Part shown: one piece after another, positions 14,279 through 23,930 of the stretch
Layout of the letters: each line of letters begins with the position of its first letter
Numbering within the stretch: position 1 is the stretch's first letter
Source: an uncultured Prevotellaceae bacterium
Lineage (GTDB): Bacteria; Bacteroidota; Bacteroidia; Bacteroidales; Bacteroidaceae
Reading direction: 5' to 3'
DNA length: 64,000 nucleotides
NCBI GenBank assembly: GCA_900319225.1
Contig: ONNV01000002.1
Coordinates: 1 to 64,000, forward strand
Translations under genes and position numbers: made by a program
Notes under the pieces: generated by a model
Database searches by the model: none
What the model was told of the DNA's origin: nothing
The model's input: only the letters and a program-made list of their open reading frames with translations

Positions 14279-16480
14279 TTACAGATTCTCCCTAAAGAAC
14301 CGCAATATCCTGTTGAACAGATGTTTGCGGGTGGAGTAGCCAGTGATGCTGTGGTTCTTGCCGGGATAGACCTGCATATCGAAATCAACTCCTGCGTTGA
14401 TAAGGGCCTCGATGTAGGAGGCGGTGTTGCTGAAGAAGACGTTGTCATCATCCAGGCCGTGAACTATGAGCAGTTTGCCGTGGAGGCGGTTGACGCGGTC
14501 TATGGCTGATGCGTCGTGGTAGCCGTCGGCGTTCTCCTTGGGCTGCTGCATGAAACGCTCGGTGTAGGGAGCGTCGTAGTAACGCCAGTCAGTTACAGGA
14601 GCAACTGCAACACCGCATTTGAATACGGGTGTGCCTTCACTCATTGACATCAGGGTGTTGTAACCGCCGTAACTCCAGCCCCAGATGGCAATGCGGTCAG
14701 CATCTATGTAGGGCAGGGAGCCCAGATACTTGGCTGCGGCAACCTGGTCCTCACTCTCCATAACGCCCAGGTGCTTGTAGGTCTGCTTCTTGAAATCAGA
14801 TCCGCGGCGTCCGGTGCCACGGCCGTCAACCACTGCAACGGCATAGCCGTTCTTGGCCAGGAGGGCCTCAAATGCGCCGCCGGGATAGAATCCCACGCCC
14901 CACTCGTTGAGTACCTCATTTGATCCGGGACCGCTGTACTGATAGAGTATGAGAGGGCAGGGGTGTGACTCATCGGCATTGAACGGCTTTATCATCCAGC
15001 CGTAGAGGGTGGTGCCGCCGTCGGTGGTGAATGAGAAGGTCTCCTTATGTATCAGTCCGCATGCTGATGCCGATAAAGATACATCGGCGTTGGATTCAAT
15101 AGTGCTGAGGATCTTGCCTGCCTCTGTCATGATGGTGACAACGGTGGGAGTGGCCATATCGGACCAGGAGTTGATGAAATACTTGCAGCCTGTGCTGAAC
15201 TGAGCGTGGCTGGTACCTTTCTCCTGGGTCAGTCTTGTCTTCTTGCCCTTGCTGTCGATCTTCCATACGGCGCAGTCATACATGCCTGACTCATTGCTCT
15301 CGTAGTATACGGTGCCGCTCTTGGCGTTGTATCCGTGTACGGCCAGGACGTCAAAGTCACCCTTGGTGATCTGGCGCTTGAGCTGTCCGTGAAGGTTGTA
15401 CAGGTAGAGATGGTTGTGACCGTCACGCTCACTCTGCAGAATGAAACTGTCACCGTAGAAACGGGCGCCCGTATAGGCCTGCTCGTCTATGTAACGGTCA
15501 TCCTCCTCACGCAGGATAAGGGTGCAGAGGGTGGAGCGGGGATTGGCCGAGTAGATCTCCATCCTGTTCTGACGGCGGTTGAGCGTGAATATGAAGAGGT
15601 TGTTGTCATCATTCTCCACAAACTTGATGCGCGGAATGTAACCGGTGCTGTCAAGCTTGAGGTCCATATCGCGTATTACGGAGCTCTTTATGTCAAATGA
15701 CTGGACCGATACCTTTGAGTTGGCGGCTCCTGCGGTAGGATACTGCTGCTGCCTGTCTGTGAGCAGTGTCTGAGAGTAGGCATCACGCTCCGTGCGTGTA
15801 AGGAAGAACGGCAGGTTGTAGCTGTCTACGCCGGTCTCGTCAAACTTGATCCAGGCCAGCATGCGGCTGTCAGCGCTGAACTCATAGGCGCGGGTCATCA
15901 TGAACTCCTCCTCATATGCCCAGTCGGGGATGCCGTTGCGTATCTTTCCTATCTCTCCATCCTTGGTTACCTGTACTTCAGCGTTACCGAATAACATTTT
16001 GATTATAAATATGTTATTGTCGCGTACAAATGCTATGTTATGGCCATCGGGCGAGAATGAGGGAACCTGTACGGGACCGCCGTCGGTAAGCGGGTCAATC
16101 TTGTTGTTGCGTATGGTGAATATGTAATAATCGGCCGTGAATGAGCGGCGGTAAATCCTGCGGGTGTTGGTCTGCAGGAGGATGGTCTCCTCGTTAGGCG
16201 AGAGTATGAAACCGTCAAACATGAACAGACGCTCACCGCGTACATTGTTCAGGTTAAGAATGGTATCGGTTACTGCGCCGGTCTTGAATGAGTGCTTAAG
16301 TATGAGTTTGCCGCCTTCACTGGTCAGGTAGTGCTCACCATCGGAGAGCGGGGTGATTGAACCGGCTCCGCTTGCTGAGAATGTGCCGTCAAGGACAGAC
16401 TCAAGTGTAAGTTCTTTCTGCTGGGATGAGAGTGAAAGACTCATCAGTGCAGATGCTGCCAAGAGAAATATCTTTTTCAT
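14279..16480 (-). CDS. Dipeptidyl peptidase IV (S9B family)
   Basis: An exported serine peptidase (733 aa) that removes X-Pro dipeptides from peptide N-termini, acting outside the inner membrane. The signal peptide is MKKIFLLAASALMSLSLSSQ. The middle is a DPP4-type beta-propeller; it contains WAYEEEFMMTRAYEFSADSR, the glutamate motif that holds the substrate amino terminus. The C-terminal alpha/beta-hydrolase has the nucleophile GWSYGGY, the aspartate in HGLDDDNVFF and the histidine in PGKNHSITG (about residue 710). Length and motif order are complete. In gut and oral Bacteroidales such enzymes help use proline-rich proteins. It is a single gene, with a convergent repeat region after its stop. 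Confidence 0.92.
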   Translation of the reverse strand: MKKIFLLAASALMSLSLSSQQKELTLESVLDGTFSASGAGSITPLSDGEHYLTSEGGKLILKHSFKTGAVTDTILNLNNVRGERLFMFDGFILSPNEETILLQTNTRRIYRRSFTADYYIFTIRNNKIDPLTDGGPVQVPSFSPDGHNIAFVRDNNIFIIKMLFGNAEVQVTKDGEIGKIRNGIPDWAYEEEFMMTRAYEFSADSRMLAWIKFDETGVDSYNLPFFLTRTERDAYSQTLLTDRQQQYPTAGAANSKVSVQSFDIKSSVIRDMDLKLDSTGYIPRIKFVENDDNNLFIFTLNRRQNRMEIYSANPRSTLCTLILREEDDRYIDEQAYTGARFYGDSFILQSERDGHNHLYLYNLHGQLKRQITKGDFDVLAVHGYNAKSGTVYYESNESGMYDCAVWKIDSKGKKTRLTQEKGTSHAQFSTGCKYFINSWSDMATPTVVTIMTEAGKILSTIESNADVSLSASACGLIHKETFSFTTDGGTTLYGWMIKPFNADESHPCPLILYQYSGPGSNEVLNEWGVGFYPGGAFEALLAKNGYAVAVVDGRGTGRRGSDFKKQTYKHLGVMESEDQVAAAKYLGSLPYIDADRIAIWGWSYGGYNTLMSMSEGTPVFKCGVAVAPVTDWRYYDAPYTERFMQQPKENADGYHDASAIDRVNRLHGKLLIVHGLDDDNVFFSNTASYIEALINAGVDFDMQVYPGKNHSITGYSTRKHLFNRILRFFRENL

Positions 16481-16530
16481 ATATGGTCTGTTTTATACTG
16501 TTATTATACTGTATTTCCTATTAAAGTTAA

Positions 16531-17142
16531 TCACTCGTCGAGTATGCCCTTGCCCTGACGTATGATCTCCTGTTCTCCGTCTACGCAGTAGACTACGGTG
16601 GAGTATTCAAATCCGCCGGCACCGCCGTTTATGACTATGTCCACATCATCACCCAGTTTCTCATCTATGAGTTCCGGGTCTGTAAGGTATCCTATATCTT
16701 CCGATTCGTCATACGGGACGGTCGTGGATAGGATAGGGGCGCCAAGCTGGCGGCATATCTCACGTATTATGTCATTGTCCGGTACACGTATGCCAACCTC
16801 CTTGCGGTTGCTGAATATCTTGGGCAGACGGCTTCCTGCACGCAGCACGAAGGTGAACGGGCCGGGCAGGTTGCGTTTCATTGTCTTGAACGTGGAGTTG
16901 TCTATCTGTACGTACTGGCTTATGTCGCTCAGGTCATAGCAGATTATTGAGAAACGGTGTTTCTGCGGGTTGAGGCCTTTGATGCGGCATATGCGCTCTA
17001 TGGGACGCTCCTTAAGGGCGTGGCATCCTATGGCGTATGCGGTATCGGTGGGGAATATTACCACACCGCCACCCTGGAGCACGTCTATCACGCGGTCCAG
17101 ATCCCGTTGGTTGGGGTTCTTCTCAAATAGCCTGATCAGCAT
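16531..17142 (-). CDS. YrdC/YciO-family L-threonylcarbamoyladenylate synthase-like protein
   Basis: A 203-residue protein of the YrdC/Sua5/YciO fold. It has [36 protein letters not shown] and [12 protein letters not shown], the ATP and threonine pocket of threonylcarbamoyl-AMP synthases. The KxR-type site is partly altered (KGLNPQKHR), as in the YciO branch, whose activity is low or different. True TsaC supplies the t6A precursor that MtaB (2246-3565) later modifies, so a link is plausible but not proven. It overlaps the end of miaA by seven bases, so two anticodon-loop modification genes are co-translated. Confidence 0.82.
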   Translation of the reverse strand: MLIRLFEKNPNQRDLDRVIDVLQGGGVVIFPTDTAYAIGCHALKERPIERICRIKGLNPQKHRFSIICYDLSDISQYVQIDNSTFKTMKRNLPGPFTFVLRAGSRLPKIFSNRKEVGIRVPDNDIIREICRQLGAPILSTTVPYDESEDIGYLTDPELIDEKLGDDVDIVINGGAGGFEYSTVVYCVDGEQEIIRQGKGILDE

Positions 17143-18062
17143 GACGTTTTCTCTTTTATATAATCTGTAATAGCCTGTATATCACTAGGATGAAACCATT
17201 TGGTTGATGCGTCCCGCTTGAACCATGTCATCTGCTTACGGGAGTAGATGCGTGAGTTCTGCTTTATCTTCTCTATGGCAAACTCAAGTGTCCAGGGTTT
17301 GCCATCGGGGGTGAGTGCACCGTCCATCCAGCAGAACAGCTCTTTCATTCCCACCGTATTGAGTGAGTTGAGCCCCTTGTGCGGATACATGCGGCGTGCC
17401 TCGTCAATGAGACCGTTCTCCACCATCTGGTCAACGCGTCGGTTGATGCGCTCATAGAGCTCTTCGCGCGGTCGGGTCAGGCCTATGCGGATGATATTGA
17501 ACGGACGCTCTGCCTTCTCTCCCTTACGCAGGTCAGAGTAGGGATGTCCGGTCAGGTAACAGACCTCAAGAGCATGCAAAACCCGCTTGGGATTGCGGCG
17601 GTCAACCTCCTTGAAGTAGACCGGATCCAGTATCTTGAGTTCCTCAACCAGATTGTCCAGTCCCTCTGTCTCATAGCGCTCCAAAAGCGGCTTGCGTATA
17701 TCGTCAGGGATTGTGGGAATCTGGTCTATACCATAGCACAGGGCATCTATATACATCATTGAGCCTCCAGTAACGAGTAGGATATCGTGTTCTGCGAATA
17801 GCTTACGGGTCAATGCAATGACATCTTCTTCGTATTTTGCGGCGCTGTAATAGTCGTCAAGTCCAAGGTTACCGACAAGATAGTGATCCGCACGCGCTCT
17901 TTCTGCCGGAGTAGGGGCTGCCGTACATATGGGAATGTCGGCATACATCTGTCTTGAATCGGCCGATATGATGGGGCTATGAAAGAGATCGGCGAGAGTC
18001 AGACAAAGTTCAGTCTTTCCCACGCCGGTCGGTCCCAGTATTATGACCAGATTCTTACCCAA
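17136..18062 (-). CDS. miaA: tRNA dimethylallyltransferase
   Basis: MiaA (308 aa) transfers the dimethylallyl group to N6 of A37 in tRNAs reading UNN codons. The P-loop [18 protein letters not shown], the [15 protein letters not shown] substrate loop, the [13 protein letters not shown] region and the [13 protein letters not shown] motif are all present. The C-terminal zone includes [17 protein letters not shown], the usual tRNA-contact end. The length is typical. It overlaps the downstream YrdC/YciO gene by seven bases and begins seven bases after the PRiA4_ORF3-type gene, so it belongs to the same minus-strand run. Confidence 0.95.
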   Translation of the reverse strand: MGKNLVIILGPTGVGKTELCLTLADLFHSPIISADSRQMYADIPICTAAPTPAERARADHYLVGNLGLDDYYSAAKYEEDVIALTRKLFAEHDILLVTGGSMMYIDALCYGIDQIPTIPDDIRKPLLERYETEGLDNLVEELKILDPVYFKEVDRRNPKRVLHALEVCYLTGHPYSDLRKGEKAERPFNIIRIGLTRPREELYERINRRVDQMVENGLIDEARRMYPHKGLNSLNTVGMKELFCWMDGALTPDGKPWTLEFAIEKIKQNSRIYSRKQMTWFKRDASTKWFHPSDIQAITDYIKEKTSC

Positions 18063-18069
18063 TAGCTAT

Positions 18070-18639
18070 TTAGTAAAGGTCATCAATAGAATCAAGGCTT
18101 ACGGTGTCACCGCCTTCGCCTCCCTCCATGCCGAATCCTTCATCGTCAAGCTCGTCGGACTCAAATCCCTCGTCTCCGTAGAAGTTCTCATCCACGTCAA
18201 GAACGGGGTTGGCCTTGGCCATCTCGTCAAAATCAACGGTCTGCTTGGGGGGATTGCCCTGGCTTGCGGTGCAGACAGCCTCCTTAAGAGTCTTACCAGT
18301 GATAATCTCCTTTAATTCAATGAAAAAGCAACGTTCGGTTAAAGGGTCGAAAACGTAAATGAGACGCTGCTTTTCATCCTCAATAAGCTCATCCAGGGGG
18401 GTGTCGGCCATTACCCAGTTGTCAACCTCTGAGCTGGTGTTCATCTCCTCACGGGTAATCTCCTCACGCTTCTCCCAGTTGTCCTCACACATGAAGAATG
18501 AGGTCATCTGATCATCGGGATAACCCACTGACTTAAGGATGGCGTTGCTGAAATCCAGAAACGATGCAGATGAACTGATCTGTATTTCACGATAGAAGTC
18601 ATCGACCTCATCGGAAATGAAAATGAATCTGTAAATCAT
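18070..18639 (-). CDS. PRiA4_ORF3-family protein with acidic tail
   Basis: A soluble 189-residue protein that resembles the plasmid pRiA4b ORF-3 family (IS1096 TnpR-like). The visible pattern is IYRFIFISDEVDDFYREIQI, a short helix FLDFSNAILKSVGY, MTSFFMCEDNWEK and, later, RLIYVFDPLTERCFFIEL. The last 45 residues are rich in D, E and G and look disordered. The biochemical role of the family is not known, and despite its name it is usually not mobile in Bacteroidales. It lies between lpxA and miaA with 15- and 7-base gaps, which suggests co-transcription with lipid A genes. No transposon ends are visible. Confidence 0.75.
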   Translation of the reverse strand: MIYRFIFISDEVDDFYREIQISSSASFLDFSNAILKSVGYPDDQMTSFFMCEDNWEKREEITREEMNTSSEVDNWVMADTPLDELIEDEKQRLIYVFDPLTERCFFIELKEIITGKTLKEAVCTASQGNPPKQTVDFDEMAKANPVLDVDENFYGDEGFESDELDDEGFGMEGGEGGDTVSLDSIDDLY

Positions 18640-18654
18640 ATCGTTATGTCTTTA

Positions 18655-19428
18655 TTAGTCTCTGATTATACCTCTCTCTGATGTCTCTATGAACTTTACT
18701 ATGTACTGAACCTCGGGGTGACTGAATATTGAGTCCTCCTTGATAGCAGCCATAGCCTGGCTTACATTGAGACCGTTCTGATAGATTATGCGGTATGCGT
18801 TGTGAATGGCCTCGATTGTCTCATTGCTGAAACCGCGGCGGCGCAGACCTACAATGTTCAGGCCGGCGTAGATTACCGGATGGCGTCCGCCGATTACGTA
18901 GGGCGGGATATCCTTGCTGCAGCCTGAACCGCCCTGTATCATTACATGGCCGCCTATGTGGCAGAACTGGTGTACAAGGACGCAGGCACTCAGTATGGCA
19001 AAGTCATCAACTACAACCTCGCCGGCAATCTTGGTGCTGTTGCCGAGTATGCAGTTGTTACCTACCACGCAGTCATGGGCAACGTGCATGTTCTCCATGA
19101 GCAGGTTGTTGTTGCCGACCACGGTCTTACCCTTGGATGCGGTACCGCGGTTAATGGTAACGTTCTCGCGGATGCGGTTGTTGTCACCTATCTCGGCGGT
19201 GGTATCCTCACCACGGAACTTGAGATCCTGCGGAATACCGCCGATCACGGCTCCCGGATGTATCTGGTTGCCGTTGCCTATGCGTGAACCGTACATGATG
19301 TTCACATGGGGCATGATTATGTTGTTGTCACCAATGACCACGTTCTTGTCAATGAAACAGAACGGGCCGATTTCAACGTTTTCGCCTATCTGGGCGGATG
19401 GGTCAACGTATGCTAACGGGCTTATCAT
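18655..19428 (-). CDS. lpxA: Acyl-ACP--UDP-N-acetylglucosamine O-acyltransferase
   Basis: LpxA (257 aa) carries out the first step of lipid A synthesis, moving a hydroxyacyl chain from ACP to the 3-OH of UDP-GlcNAc in the cytosol. The N-terminal two thirds are hexapeptide repeats forming a left-handed beta helix. The catalytic histidine is in MENMHVAHDCVVGNN, and GGIPQDLKFRGEDTTAEIG is a family signature. The C-terminal helices follow (RRGFSNETIEAIHNAYRI). It starts three bases after the lpxC/fabZ gene and forms an lpxD-lpxC/fabZ-lpxA run. Confidence 0.97.
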   Translation of the reverse strand: MISPLAYVDPSAQIGENVEIGPFCFIDKNVVIGDNNIIMPHVNIMYGSRIGNGNQIHPGAVIGGIPQDLKFRGEDTTAEIGDNNRIRENVTINRGTASKGKTVVGNNNLLMENMHVAHDCVVGNNCILGNSTKIAGEVVVDDFAILSACVLVHQFCHIGGHVMIQGGSGCSKDIPPYVIGGRHPVIYAGLNIVGLRRRGFSNETIEAIHNAYRIIYQNGLNVSQAMAAIKEDSIFSHPEVQYIVKFIETSERGIIRD

Positions 19429-19431
19429 TTC

Positions 19432-20814
19432 TTACTTTTTTACTATTTGAACCATGAATTCCGACTCTGCAACCAATTTGTCGGCAACAAAGGCGTATCC
19501 CTTGAGAGACAGTATGTTATGACGTATGGGAGCGGTCCTTACCACACGCATCAGAAGGGTATCGCCGGGCACAACGGCCTGACGGAAACGGGTGTTGTCT
19601 ATCTTTATGAACATGGCCTCGTAATCCTTGGGCTCTCCGGTCATCTGGATGGCCAGTGTACCTCCCAGCTGTGCCATAGCCTCAATGATGAGTACGCCCG
19701 GCATGATGGGATGCTCGGGGAAGTGACCGGTAAAGTAGAACTCATTGTTGGTCACGTTCTTTACGCCCTCGGCATAGAGGTCTGTAAGGGTAATTACCTT
19801 GTCCAGCAACTGCATTGGGAAACGGTGAGGCATTACGGCCTGAATTTGCTGCAGGTTCATTACCGGCGGAACAGAGGGGTCATATGCGGGTGCCTGGACA
19901 TCGTTCAGGATAATGTTCTTACGCAGTATGCGGGCGAACTTGTTGTTGATGGTATGTCCGGGGCGGGTGGCAATGATACGGCCCTTGATGGGTTTGCCTA
20001 CCAGCGCCAGGTCACCTATGATGTCAAGCAGTTTGTGGCGTGCAGGCTCATTGTCCCACTGCAACGGCTTGTGCATGATGTAACCGCGCTTGGTTGCATC
20101 CATGGTGGGTACGTTCATGATCTCGCAGATCTTGTCATAACGCTCCTGTGACATCTCACGCTCGTAAATTACGATGGCGTTGTCCAGGTCACCTCCCTTT
20201 ATGAGACCTGCATCCAGCAGGGACTCAATCTCGCGTACGAATACGAATGTGCGGCTCTTGGCTATCTCTGTGGGGAAATCATTCATGTCATCCAGAGATG
20301 CGTACTGGTTGTACAGGATCTTGGAGTCATATGATATGAGTACGTTTACGCTGAACTCGTTGTCGGGGAGCAGTATGATGGATGAACCGGTCTTCTCATC
20401 CTTGACCTCGATCTTGTTCTTGACTACGTAGAAATCCTTGAGGGCGTCCAGTTCCTTGATTCCCACACGCTGTATGTTCTCTACATACTCGATTGCGCTA
20501 CCGTCCAGGATGGGGAATTCGGGACCATTCACCTCAATGTGGCAGTTGTCTATGCCTGCTGCGTAGAGGGCAGCCAGGCCATGCTCGACAGTGCTCACCT
20601 TTACATTGCCCTTGAACAGTACGGTACCGCGCTGTGTCTCACGGACGTTCTCGGCAAATGCCTCTATTACAGGCTGGCTCTCCAGGTCCGTACGCTGTAT
20701 CTTGTATCCGTAGTCGGCGGGTGCGGGGTTGAATGTCACAGTGAGGTCAAGACCTGTGTGAAGTCCCTTTCCGCTCAGTGAGAAACTACTCTTTAAAGTC
20801 TTCTGTTTGTACAT
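19432..20814 (-). CDS. lpxC/fabZ: Bifunctional LpxC deacetylase / FabZ dehydratase
   Basis: A 460-residue natural fusion seen throughout Bacteroidetes. The N-terminal part (1 to about 300) is LpxC, the zinc UDP-3-O-acyl-GlcNAc deacetylase that commits material to lipid A. It shows SFSLSGKGLHTG, STVEHGLAALYAAGIDNCHI and ARHKLLDIIGDLALVG, which hold the zinc ligands. The C-terminal part (about 310-460) is FabZ, the 3-hydroxyacyl-ACP dehydratase, with MPHRFPMQLLDKVI, GHFPEHPIMPGV (catalytic His) and EAMAQLGG (catalytic Glu). The fusion ties lipid A commitment to membrane fatty acid supply, since both compete for hydroxyacyl-ACP. It lies between lpxD and lpxA. Confidence 0.97.
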   Translation of the reverse strand: MYKQKTLKSSFSLSGKGLHTGLDLTVTFNPAPADYGYKIQRTDLESQPVIEAFAENVRETQRGTVLFKGNVKVSTVEHGLAALYAAGIDNCHIEVNGPEFPILDGSAIEYVENIQRVGIKELDALKDFYVVKNKIEVKDEKTGSSIILLPDNEFSVNVLISYDSKILYNQYASLDDMNDFPTEIAKSRTFVFVREIESLLDAGLIKGGDLDNAIVIYEREMSQERYDKICEIMNVPTMDATKRGYIMHKPLQWDNEPARHKLLDIIGDLALVGKPIKGRIIATRPGHTINNKFARILRKNIILNDVQAPAYDPSVPPVMNLQQIQAVMPHRFPMQLLDKVITLTDLYAEGVKNVTNNEFYFTGHFPEHPIMPGVLIIEAMAQLGGTLAIQMTGEPKDYEAMFIKIDNTRFRQAVVPGDTLLMRVVRTAPIRHNILSLKGYAFVADKLVAESEFMVQIVKK

Positions 20815-20837
20815 GTTATGATATTTGTCTTAAAGCG

Positions 20838-21881
20838 TCACTTGCTGGCAAGTTGAGCTTTCAGTTCTTCAATCTCTTTCTTAAGTTGCCTTATGGTGGC
20901 ATCCATCTCAGGCAGTTGTTTTACAAGTATTGACGAGCGCAGGAAATTGCGGTATCCGATTGCGGGATATCCCATTATGGTCTCTCCGTCGGGAACGTTG
21001 CTCAGAACGCCTGTCTTGGCACCGAAACTCACTTTGTCACCGATCTTGAGATGGCCCGATACGCCGCTCTGGCCACCCAACATACACCATGCTCCAACCT
21101 TGCTTGAGCCTGCGATACCGGTCTGGGCCGATATGACAGTGTGCTCACCAACCTCAACGTTGTGGGCCACCTGGATCAGGTTGTCCAGTTTTACGCCCTT
21201 GCGTACAACGGTATGCCCCATGGTAGAGCGGTCCACGCATGTGTTGGCTCCTATCTCTACGTCATCCTCAAGCTCTGCGATACCTATCTGCGGGATCTTG
21301 TTGTAACCCTGCGGTGTGGGAGCGAATCCGAATCCGTCGGCACCTATCACGCTGCCGGCATGCAGTATGCATCGGTTGCCCACCTTACAGGCGTAGTAGA
21401 TTGTAACGTGCGGATAAATTATGCAGTCAGCACCAACGGTGGCGCCTTCACCTATCGTCACGTGGGGATAGATCTGTGTGTTGTCTCCAATTACGGCACC
21501 GTCCTCAACCACTGAGAACGGACCGATATATACGTTCTTACCTATCTTGGCCTTGTCCGATACCGATGCCAGTGAGCTGATGCCGCTGCGTCCGGGTTTC
21601 ATGGATGCGTACAGTGACATGAGCTTGGCCAGGCTCTCGTAGGCGTTGTCAACGCGGATGAGAGTGGCGCTTACAGGCTGCTCAGGCTGGAAATCCTTGT
21701 TTACCAGGACTACGCTTGACTGGGTTGAATATAGGTAATGGGTGTACTTTACATTAGAAAGAAAAGAGAGTGCACCAGGTACACCCTCCTCAATTTTGGC
21801 GAAAGTATGGACAGTAGCATTCTCGTTGCCGTCAACGATGCCGCCCAGAAACTCCGCTATCTGTTTTGCTGAAAATTCCAT
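20838..21881 (-). CDS. lpxD: UDP-3-O-(3-hydroxyacyl)glucosamine N-acyltransferase
   Basis: LpxD (347 aa) adds the second hydroxyacyl chain, to the 2-amino group, in lipid A synthesis. The N-terminal nucleotide-binding domain (about 1-105) precedes a hexapeptide-repeat beta helix. [20 protein letters not shown] contains the catalytic histidine, and [20 protein letters not shown] is a signature. It ends with a coiled C-terminal helix, [12 protein letters not shown]. It is the first gene of the lpxD-lpxC/fabZ-lpxA group, with a -7 box at 21916-21923. Confidence 0.96.
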   Translation of the reverse strand: MEFSAKQIAEFLGGIVDGNENATVHTFAKIEEGVPGALSFLSNVKYTHYLYSTQSSVVLVNKDFQPEQPVSATLIRVDNAYESLAKLMSLYASMKPGRSGISSLASVSDKAKIGKNVYIGPFSVVEDGAVIGDNTQIYPHVTIGEGATVGADCIIYPHVTIYYACKVGNRCILHAGSVIGADGFGFAPTPQGYNKIPQIGIAELEDDVEIGANTCVDRSTMGHTVVRKGVKLDNLIQVAHNVEVGEHTVISAQTGIAGSSKVGAWCMLGGQSGVSGHLKIGDKVSFGAKTGVLSNVPDGETIMGYPAIGYRNFLRSSILVKQLPEMDATIRQLKKEIEELKAQLASK

Positions 21882-21915
21882 GCTTTTTAGTAATGCAGTT
21901 TCTATATAAGACTTG

Positions 21916-21923
21916 CAAATATA
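21916..21923 (-). promoter_or_regulatory. -7 box upstream of lpxD
   Basis: The minus strand reads TATATTTG, a perfect TAnnTTTG element, 34 bases before the lpxD start. A clear -33 TTTG is not seen. It may drive the lpxD-lpxC/fabZ-lpxA run. Confidence 0.5.
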
Positions 21924-21980
21924 GCGATTTTATTCTGATTCCTAAAACCGGACCCGTAGGGGTTTTCAACAGCCGGAGTC

Positions 21981-22796
21981 TCAGAGGTACTGAGCCATCT
22001 CCTGCTGAACCTCCTGTGCCTTGCTGCGGGCAACCTGTGCAAAAGCCTCTGTCTTGTCGGCATAGATGATTGCGCGGCTGCTGTTAACAATCAGGCCGCA
22101 CTTGCCGTTAAGGCCGTACTTGCATACATCTGCCAGTGAGCCTCCCTGTGCACCGATGCCGGGAACCAGCAGGAAACTGTCGGGTACCGTACTGCGGATG
22201 TCAGTGAGCATCTCGGCACGTGTGGCACCAACCACATACATCATGTTGTCGGCATTTCCGCCCCACTCAAGAGATTTGGCCAGCACCTTACGGTAAAGAG
22301 GTGTGCCCTGGGCGTCCTGGGTGTACTGGAAATCGGCGGCGCCCTTGTTGCTGGTCAGGGCCAGCAGGATCACCCAGCGGCCGTCATGTCCCAGGAACGG
22401 GGTCACGCTGTCCTCGCCCATATAAGGTGCAACGGTTACGGCATCCACGTTCATCTCTGTGAAGAAGCTGTCGGCATACATCATTGAGGTGTTGCCTATG
22501 TCACCGCGCTTGGCATCGGCTATGATGAACTGGTCGGGGTAATTGGTGCGGATATAGTCAATGGTCCTGTAGAGGGCCTGCATGCCTTTAAGACCTGCGC
22601 TCTCATAGAATGCCAGATTTGGCTTGTATGCGATGCAGTAATCTGCGGTGGCATCTACGATTGCCTTGTTGAATGCGAATATGGGATCCTCCTCCTTGAG
22701 CAGATGCTCGGGGATCTTCTTGAGATCGGTGTCAAGACCTACGCACAGAAATGATTTCTTGCGTTTGATGTTGGCGTAAAGTTCGTCTCTTGTCAT
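21981..22796 (-). CDS. pyrF: Orotidine 5'-phosphate decarboxylase (type 2)
   Basis: PyrF (271 aa) makes UMP from orotidine monophosphate in the cytosol. It has the long type-2 form: [20 protein letters not shown] at the start, the substrate site [13 protein letters not shown] and the catalytic core [14 protein letters not shown], with the K-D pair. [17 protein letters not shown] forms the phosphate-binding loop. It is encoded 24 bases after prfA in the same direction. Confidence 0.95.
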   Translation of the reverse strand: MTRDELYANIKRKKSFLCVGLDTDLKKIPEHLLKEEDPIFAFNKAIVDATADYCIAYKPNLAFYESAGLKGMQALYRTIDYIRTNYPDQFIIADAKRGDIGNTSMMYADSFFTEMNVDAVTVAPYMGEDSVTPFLGHDGRWVILLALTSNKGAADFQYTQDAQGTPLYRKVLAKSLEWGGNADNMMYVVGATRAEMLTDIRSTVPDSFLLVPGIGAQGGSLADVCKYGLNGKCGLIVNSSRAIIYADKTEAFAQVARSKAQEVQQEMAQYL

Positions 22797-22820
22797 ATCT
22801 GTATCTATTATGAAAATTCT

Positions 22821-23930
22821 TTACATTTCTGATTCTTTCATGCGCTCTGCATTCTCAGCTATGGTAAGCTTGTCTATGCAGTCCTGTATGTCGCCGTCCA
22901 TGAACGCCGGCAGATTGTATATGGTGTAATTGATGCGGTGGTCCGTTATTCGACCCTGCGGGAAATTGTATGTGCGGATCTTGGCCGATCGGTCACCGGT
23001 TGATACCATTGTCTTGCGGCGGGCTGCGATGTCATCCATGTATTTCTGATGCTCGCGGTCATATATCATGGTGCGAAGGCGTGACAACGCACGCTCCTTG
23101 TTCTTGGGCTGGTCACGGGTCTCGGTGCACTCGATGAGTATCTCCTCGACAACTCCGGTGTTGGGATTTTTCCAATTGTAACGGAGCCTTACTCCGGACT
23201 CAACCTTGTTCACGTTCTGGCCGCCGGCGCCGCCGCTGCGGAAAGTATCCCACTTTATCTCGCCCTCGTTTATCTCAACCTCAAAGGCATCGGCCTCAGG
23301 CAAAACGGCAACCGTGGCTGCCGATGTATGGATGCGGCCCTGGGTCTCGGTTACAGGAACGCGCTGTACGCGGTGTACGCCGGACTCATATTTTAGCGTA
23401 CCGTAGACTTTCTCACCGGTTACGGTGAATATGATCTCCTTGAAACCGCCTGCAGTTCCTTCAGAGCATGATGACACTGCGTATTTCCAGCCCTTGGTCT
23501 CAAAATATTTGCAGTACATGCGGAACAAATCGCCGGCAAACAGGGCAGCCTCATCACCGCCTGTGCCGCCGCGTATCTCCATTATGACATCCTTGTCATC
23601 CTGCGGGTCGGCAGGTATGAGCATCTGCTTTATCTCCTCCTCAAGCTGGGGTAGGCGGGCAGTGGCGCTGTCAAGCTCCTCACGGGCCATCTGGCGCATC
23701 TCCGGGTCACTCTCAGAGAGCAGCTCACGTGCCTCGGCAATGCTCTCCTGCAGCTGTATGTACTCCTTGCGGGCAGCAACCACAGGCTCCAGGTCACGGT
23801 ACTCGCGGTTCAGCTTTACGAACCGTTTCATATCGGATATGACTGACGGGTCTGTTATGAGCAGACTAACCTCCTGGAAGCGTGCCTCCAGACCGTCAAG
23901 TTTGTCAAGCAGACTCTCTGATGCAGCCAT
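22821..23930 (-). CDS. prfA: Peptide chain release factor 1
   Basis: RF1 (369 aa) ends translation at UAA and UAG. The codon-reading tripeptide loop appears as PVT in HRVQRVPVTETQGRIHTS, the usual Bacteroidetes variant of PAT. The peptidyl-transferase GGQ motif is in RSGGAGGQNVNKVESGVRLR. The N-terminal domain is a long helical bundle. No programmed frameshift site is expected, as that belongs to RF2. Its ATG overlaps the stop of the upstream dehydrogenase gene by one base (TAATG). Confidence 0.96.
   Translation of the reverse strand: MAASESLLDKLDGLEARFQEVSLLITDPSVISDMKRFVKLNREYRDLEPVVAARKEYIQLQESIAEARELLSESDPEMRQMAREELDSATARLPQLEEEIKQMLIPADPQDDKDVIMEIRGGTGGDEAALFAGDLFRMYCKYFETKGWKYAVSSCSEGTAGGFKEIIFTVTGEKVYGTLKYESGVHRVQRVPVTETQGRIHTSAATVAVLPEADAFEVEINEGEIKWDTFRSGGAGGQNVNKVESGVRLRYNWKNPNTGVVEEILIECTETRDQPKNKERALSRLRTMIYDREHQKYMDDIAARRKTMVSTGDRSAKIRTYNFPQGRITDHRINYTIYNLPAFMDGDIQDCIDKLTIAENAERMKESEM

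Noticed and set aside
14177..14509. Plus-strand frame running into dpp4
   Set aside because: It lies largely antisense to the clear DPP4 catalytic end.
18070..18639. Transposon passenger gene (by its family name)
   Set aside because: No inverted ends or transposase nearby, and the gene sits within a housekeeping run.
22821..23930. Programmed frameshift in the release factor gene
   Set aside because: The tripeptide PVT and an unbroken frame identify RF1; the frameshift is a feature of RF2.
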